Origin: an uncultured Anaerolineae bacterium
GTDB taxonomy: Bacteria > Chloroflexota > Anaerolineae > B4-G1 > DUEL01
Length of the DNA stretch: 6,656 nt
Direction of reading: 5' to 3'
Assembly: GCA_937942115.1 (NCBI GenBank)
Contig: CALDFY010000354.1
Span: forward strand, 1 to 6,656
Shown here: positions 4,780 to 6,656 of the stretch, piece by piece
Position numbering within the stretch: position 1 is the stretch's first letter
Layout of the letters: the number at the start of each line of letters is the position of its first letter
Program-made: the position numbers and the translations under genes
Notes under the pieces: model-generated
What the model saw: only the letters and a program-made list of their open reading frames with translations
Database searches by the model: none
What the model was told of the DNA's origin: nothing

Positions 4780-5841
4780 ATGAGGCAGGTGGATTCCCGC
4801 ACCCTTCGGGCCTACCTCCGGGATACCCGGTTGCTGGTCCGGGAATTCCGCTATTCCATCCTGCTGTTTCTCATCCTGGTGCTGGTCGGAACGGTGACGC
4901 TGCGATTCGCCTACGATGCCGACCGGCCGTTGAGTTGGGGAGACGCCCTGGATACCACCGTCAAACTGATGTTCTTTGAAACGACCCACGAGTACCCCCA
5001 GACATGGCCGGCCCAGGTCGTCTTCTTTCTCTGGCCCCTCCTGGGGCTGGTGCTGGTCGTGAACGGCGTGGTGCAGTTCTGGACCGCCCTCTTCAATCGG
5101 CGGGAACGGCGGGAGACCTGGGAGGTGGCTGTGGCATCTACGTATCGGAACCACATCGTGGTCTGCGGGCTGGGCAAAGTGGGGTATCGGGTCATTCTCC
5201 ACCTTTTGGGGATGCAATATGAGGTGGTCGGCGTGGAGAAGAACCCGGAGGCGAGATTTCTCCCCCTCATCCGTCAAAAGAAGGTGCCGGTCATCGTGGG
5301 GAACGCCCGCCAGCGGGATGTCCTGGAGAAAGCCGGTGTGCGCGCCGCCTCCGCTATCGTCGCCGCCACCGAGGACGACCTGACCAATCTGGACATCGGG
5401 CTGGAGGCGCGGCTATTAAACCCCAACATCCAGGTGGTCCTGCGGCTGTTTGACCAGGACCTGGCCGACCGGGTTCGGGAGGGCTTTGGCTTTCAGGCCG
5501 CGTTCAGCACGTCGGCGCTGGCGGCCCCGGCCCTGGCCGCCGCTGCCACCCGCGCCGCCGTGGAGTACTCGTTCTACCTCAACGACGTCCTTCTCAACGT
5601 CAGCCGCCTGACGGTCAACCCGGGCTCAGCGCTGGCCGGGCACCGGGTAGGAGAAGTGGAGCAGGAACTGGACCTTTCCATCATCCTCCTCTCTGATCGG
5701 AAGGGGGTGGATTTCCATCCGGCGGCCGACCGGGTGCTGAATCCGGGGGATCAGGTTGTGGTCTTCGCCTCGTTGGAGGCGCTGGCATGCCTGGACCGGA
5801 TGAACCGACCACAGACCACAGACCATAGACCACAGAGATAG
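4780..5841 (+). CDS. RCK (TrkA-N/TrkA-C) membrane protein, channel-like but without K+ filter
   Basis: The 353 residues have two membrane helices (about 25-43 and 79-105) and a cytoplasmic RCK unit. The TrkA-N Rossmann domain starts at IVVCGLGKVGYRV, with the GxGxxG nucleotide loop at 130-135 and an acidic residue (E153 in VVGVEKNPEAR) at the end of strand 2, suited to NAD(H) or an adenine nucleotide. GNARQRDVLEKAGV and ATEDDLTNL (196-204) are family blocks. The TrkA-C domain covers about 272-341. The architecture equals RCK-gated K+ channels, but the loop between helices (44-78, with FFETTHEYPQTW) contains no TVGYG-type selectivity filter. It may be a degenerate channel, a transporter regulator anchored in the membrane, or a channel of other selectivity. 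The ATG directly abuts the phosphatase stop; AGGAG lies 6 bases upstream. The last dozen codons (encoding PQTTDHRPQR) are repeat DNA from the heptad array. Confidence 0.82.
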   Translation: MRQVDSRTLRAYLRDTRLLVREFRYSILLFLILVLVGTVTLRFAYDADRPLSWGDALDTTVKLMFFETTHEYPQTWPAQVVFFLWPLLGLVLVVNGVVQFWTALFNRRERRETWEVAVASTYRNHIVVCGLGKVGYRVILHLLGMQYEVVGVEKNPEARFLPLIRQKKVPVIVGNARQRDVLEKAGVRAASAIVAATEDDLTNLDIGLEARLLNPNIQVVLRLFDQDLADRVREGFGFQAAFSTSALAAPALAAAATRAAVEYSFYLNDVLLNVSRLTVNPGSALAGHRVGEVEQELDLSIILLSDRKGVDFHPAADRVLNPGDQVVVFASLEALACLDRMNRPQTTDHRPQR

Positions 5842-5952
5842 ACGATGGTCATCCATCGTCCGTTGTCCGTGGTCGGTCGTCCGTAGCAGTGGTCGGTGGT
5901 CGGTCGGCCATCGTCTGTCGTCGGTGGTCTGTCGTCCATCGTCTATGGTCCA
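5807..5952. repeat. Heptanucleotide repeat array with inverted polarity
   Basis: The left part consists of GACCACA units at 5807, 5814, 5821 (GACCATA) and 5828. From about 5856 the phase continues as units of the form TSGTCNR on the same strand: TCGTCCG, TTGTCCG, TGGTCGG, TCGTCCG, a 6-base irregular unit at 5884-5889, TGGTCGG twice, TCGGCCA, TCGTCTG, TCGTCGG, TGGTCTG, TCGTCCA, TCGTCTA and TGGTCCA. GACCACA is the reverse complement (cyclically shifted) of TGGTCTG, so the array flips strand at the hairpin near 5850. There are no spacers, so it is not CRISPR. It contains the RCK stop and the P-loop gene start. Confidence 0.8.
5841..5860. repeat. Perfect hairpin at the polarity switch of the heptad array
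   Basis: GACGATGG (5841-5848) pairs exactly with CCATCGTC (5853-5860) across a TCAT loop. The left arm begins on the last base of the RCK stop codon. A second copy of the right arm, CCATCGTCTAT (5936-5946), can pair instead with ATAGACGATGG (5838-5848), giving a larger alternative fold. Confidence 0.7.
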
Positions 5953-6307
5953 AATCGGAGTTGTCGGGCCGTGCGGGGCGGGAAAGAGCACACTGGTGCG
6001 GGCCCTGCGGGAGCGCGGCGTCGCCGCCCGCGAGATCGCCCAGGAGCACTCCGGCGTCCCCGCGATGTGGCAGCGCATCACCCGGCCCGACCGCCTGGTC
6101 TACCTGGACGTCTCCCGGGAGACGGCGGAGCGGCGGCTGGCGCGGGAACTCCCCCTGGCCTGGTGGGCGGAGATGACCGCCCGGCTGGCCCACGCCCGCG
6201 CCCACGCCGACCTGGTCGTGGAGACCGACGGCCTGACACCCGAAGAAGTCGCCGGGCGGGTACTGGAGTTTCTGGCCGCTGCCGGAGAAACGGCGGCACT
6301 GCCCTAA
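5945..6307 (+). CDS. Small P-loop nucleotide kinase-like protein
   Basis: The 120-residue protein starts MVQIGVVGPCGAGKSTLVRAL, with Walker A GPCGAGKST at residues 8-16, and resembles the core of small-molecule kinases (adenylate, cytidylate and shikimate kinase fold). RPDRLVYLDVSRETAERRL (48-66) matches the strand and helix usually found near the second half of that fold, and ADLVVETDGLTPEEVAGRVLEFL (88-110) is the C-terminal closing pattern of such kinases. It is much shorter than typical nucleotide kinases (about 180 residues or more): the lid and much of the substrate-binding region appear to be absent, so a direct catalytic role is uncertain and a regulatory ATP- or GTP-binding role is possible. 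The ATG lies inside the heptad array and no Shine-Dalgarno is evident. Initiation seven codons upstream is also open, but that part is repeat-encoded. Confidence 0.7.
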   Translation: MVQIGVVGPCGAGKSTLVRALRERGVAAREIAQEHSGVPAMWQRITRPDRLVYLDVSRETAERRLARELPLAWWAEMTARLAHARAHADLVVETDGLTPEEVAGRVLEFLAAAGETAALP

Positions 6308-6325
6308 AACAGGGCCGTTCGTTTT
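6301..6325 (+). terminator. Weak candidate terminator after the P-loop gene
   Basis: GCCCT (6301-6305) and AGGGC (6311-6315) form a 5-bp stem around AAAAC, with the stop codon TAA at the loop edge, followed by CGTTCGTTTTC. The stem is short and the U-tract interrupted, so partial termination at most is likely. Confidence 0.25.
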
Positions 6326-6329
6326 CAGC

Positions 6330-6354
6330 CACGAATTTCACCAATGGGCACGAA
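6330..6354. repeat. CACGAA-type direct repeats
   Basis: CACGAA (6330-6335), CACCAA (6339-6344) and CACGAA (6349-6354) recur at 9- and 10-base steps between the P-loop gene and the following membrane protein gene. The pattern resembles dispersed intergenic repeats seen in several environmental bacterial genomes. This is recollection of a general pattern, not a database match. Confidence 0.4.
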
Positions 6355-6357
6355 AAA

Positions 6358-6656
6358 GTGTCCCTCATAAACCGACGCACCGACATCCTCCCCCTCCTTC
6401 TGCTCCTGGCCATCGCGCTGGCGGCGGCGGCCCCCCTCTGGGGGCCGGGCATCGTCAACACGCGCGGCGGGGGCGATAGCCCCTTCCTCCTCCAGCGCGT
6501 CCACCAGATGGCCGTCAACCTGCGGGCCGGCGTGTTCCCCGTCCGCTGGATGCCCGATGCCGCCTACGGCCTGGGCTATCCCTTCTTCAGTTACTACGCC
6601 GCCCTCCCCTACTACCTGGCCGGCCTGCTGGGGGTCGTCGGGCTGGACATCCTCGC
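6358..6656 (+). CDS. PTPS_related-type multi-pass membrane protein, N-terminal fragment
   Basis: The frame is open from a GTG at 6358 to the window edge, giving 99 full codons; the 3' end is cut off. Residues 10-27 form a first membrane helix (ILPLLLLLAIALAAAAPL). It is followed by an exported loop with GGGDSPFLLQRVHQM, VFPVRWMPDAAYGLGYPFFSYYAALPYYLAG, and a second hydrophobic stretch. This arrangement matches the start of the large membrane proteins annotated as 6-pyruvoyl-tetrahydropterin synthase-related (PF10131-like), which resemble GT-C glycosyltransferases and probably act on lipid-linked sugars. The start is uncertain: no ATG or TTG lies in frame nearby, no Shine-Dalgarno is evident, and the frame remains open upstream through repeat DNA. 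Confidence 0.7.
   Translation, partial: MSLINRRTDILPLLLLLAIALAAAAPLWGPGIVNTRGGGDSPFLLQRVHQMAVNLRAGVFPVRWMPDAAYGLGYPFFSYYAALPYYLAGLLGVVGLDIL

Noticed and set aside
3985..5277. Long minus-strand open frame opposite the phosphatase and RCK genes
   Set aside because: His/Gln/Asp/Gly-rich composition without domains, spanning two real genes on the other strand and their promoter.
5807..5952. CRISPR array
   Set aside because: Units are 7 bases with no unique spacers, and they change orientation midway.

Overview
The window looks like a GC-rich chromosomal segment from a bacterium, most plausibly a Chloroflexota member (Anaerolineae-like). That is an inference from three things: the gene types (a short stand-alone SpoIIE-type phosphatase, an RCK/TrkA-N protein and a PTPS_related-type membrane protein side by side), the protein character, and abundant short intergenic repeats rich in GGTC, CACGAA and CCTCACCCC words. 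No rRNA, tRNA, transposase or CRISPR array is visible.

Layout. Positions 1-315 hold no convincing gene, but contain two perfect hairpins and G-rich repeat tracts. On the minus strand, read right to left from about 3907 to 316, lie pstC, pstA and pstB (a phosphate-type ABC importer without pstS or phoU in view), an N-terminally shortened Phd/YefM-like antitoxin, and a class I SAM methyltransferase. The pstC/pstA junction is a 4-base ATGA overlap. A long hairpin separates pstA from pstB. The methyltransferase start overlaps the antitoxin stop and has its Shine-Dalgarno inside the antitoxin gene.

A 164-base divergent intergenic region (3908-4071) carries a promoter for each direction. The rightward promoter is a textbook TTGCAG-17-TATAAT that would give an mRNA leader of only about 12 bases. 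Rightward on the plus strand lie a SpoIIE/PP2C-type phosphatase, then directly abutting it a two-helix membrane protein with an RCK (TrkA-N plus TrkA-C) regulatory unit but no recognisable K+ selectivity filter, then a small P-loop kinase-like protein. The window ends inside a multi-pass membrane protein of the PTPS_related type.

The most unusual structure is a roughly 146-base array of 7-base units (5807-5952) between the RCK gene and the P-loop gene. Its units switch strand polarity at a perfect hairpin. The array supplies the last codons and stop of the RCK gene and the start codon of the P-loop gene.

The left operon would import phosphate. The right cluster looks like signalling and ion or nucleotide sensing, but its joint function is not evident from sequence. 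I found no strong case for a wholly new defence or mobile system here. The best leads are the heptad array, the filterless RCK protein, the PstB Q-loop substitution and the repeat-derived hairpins.
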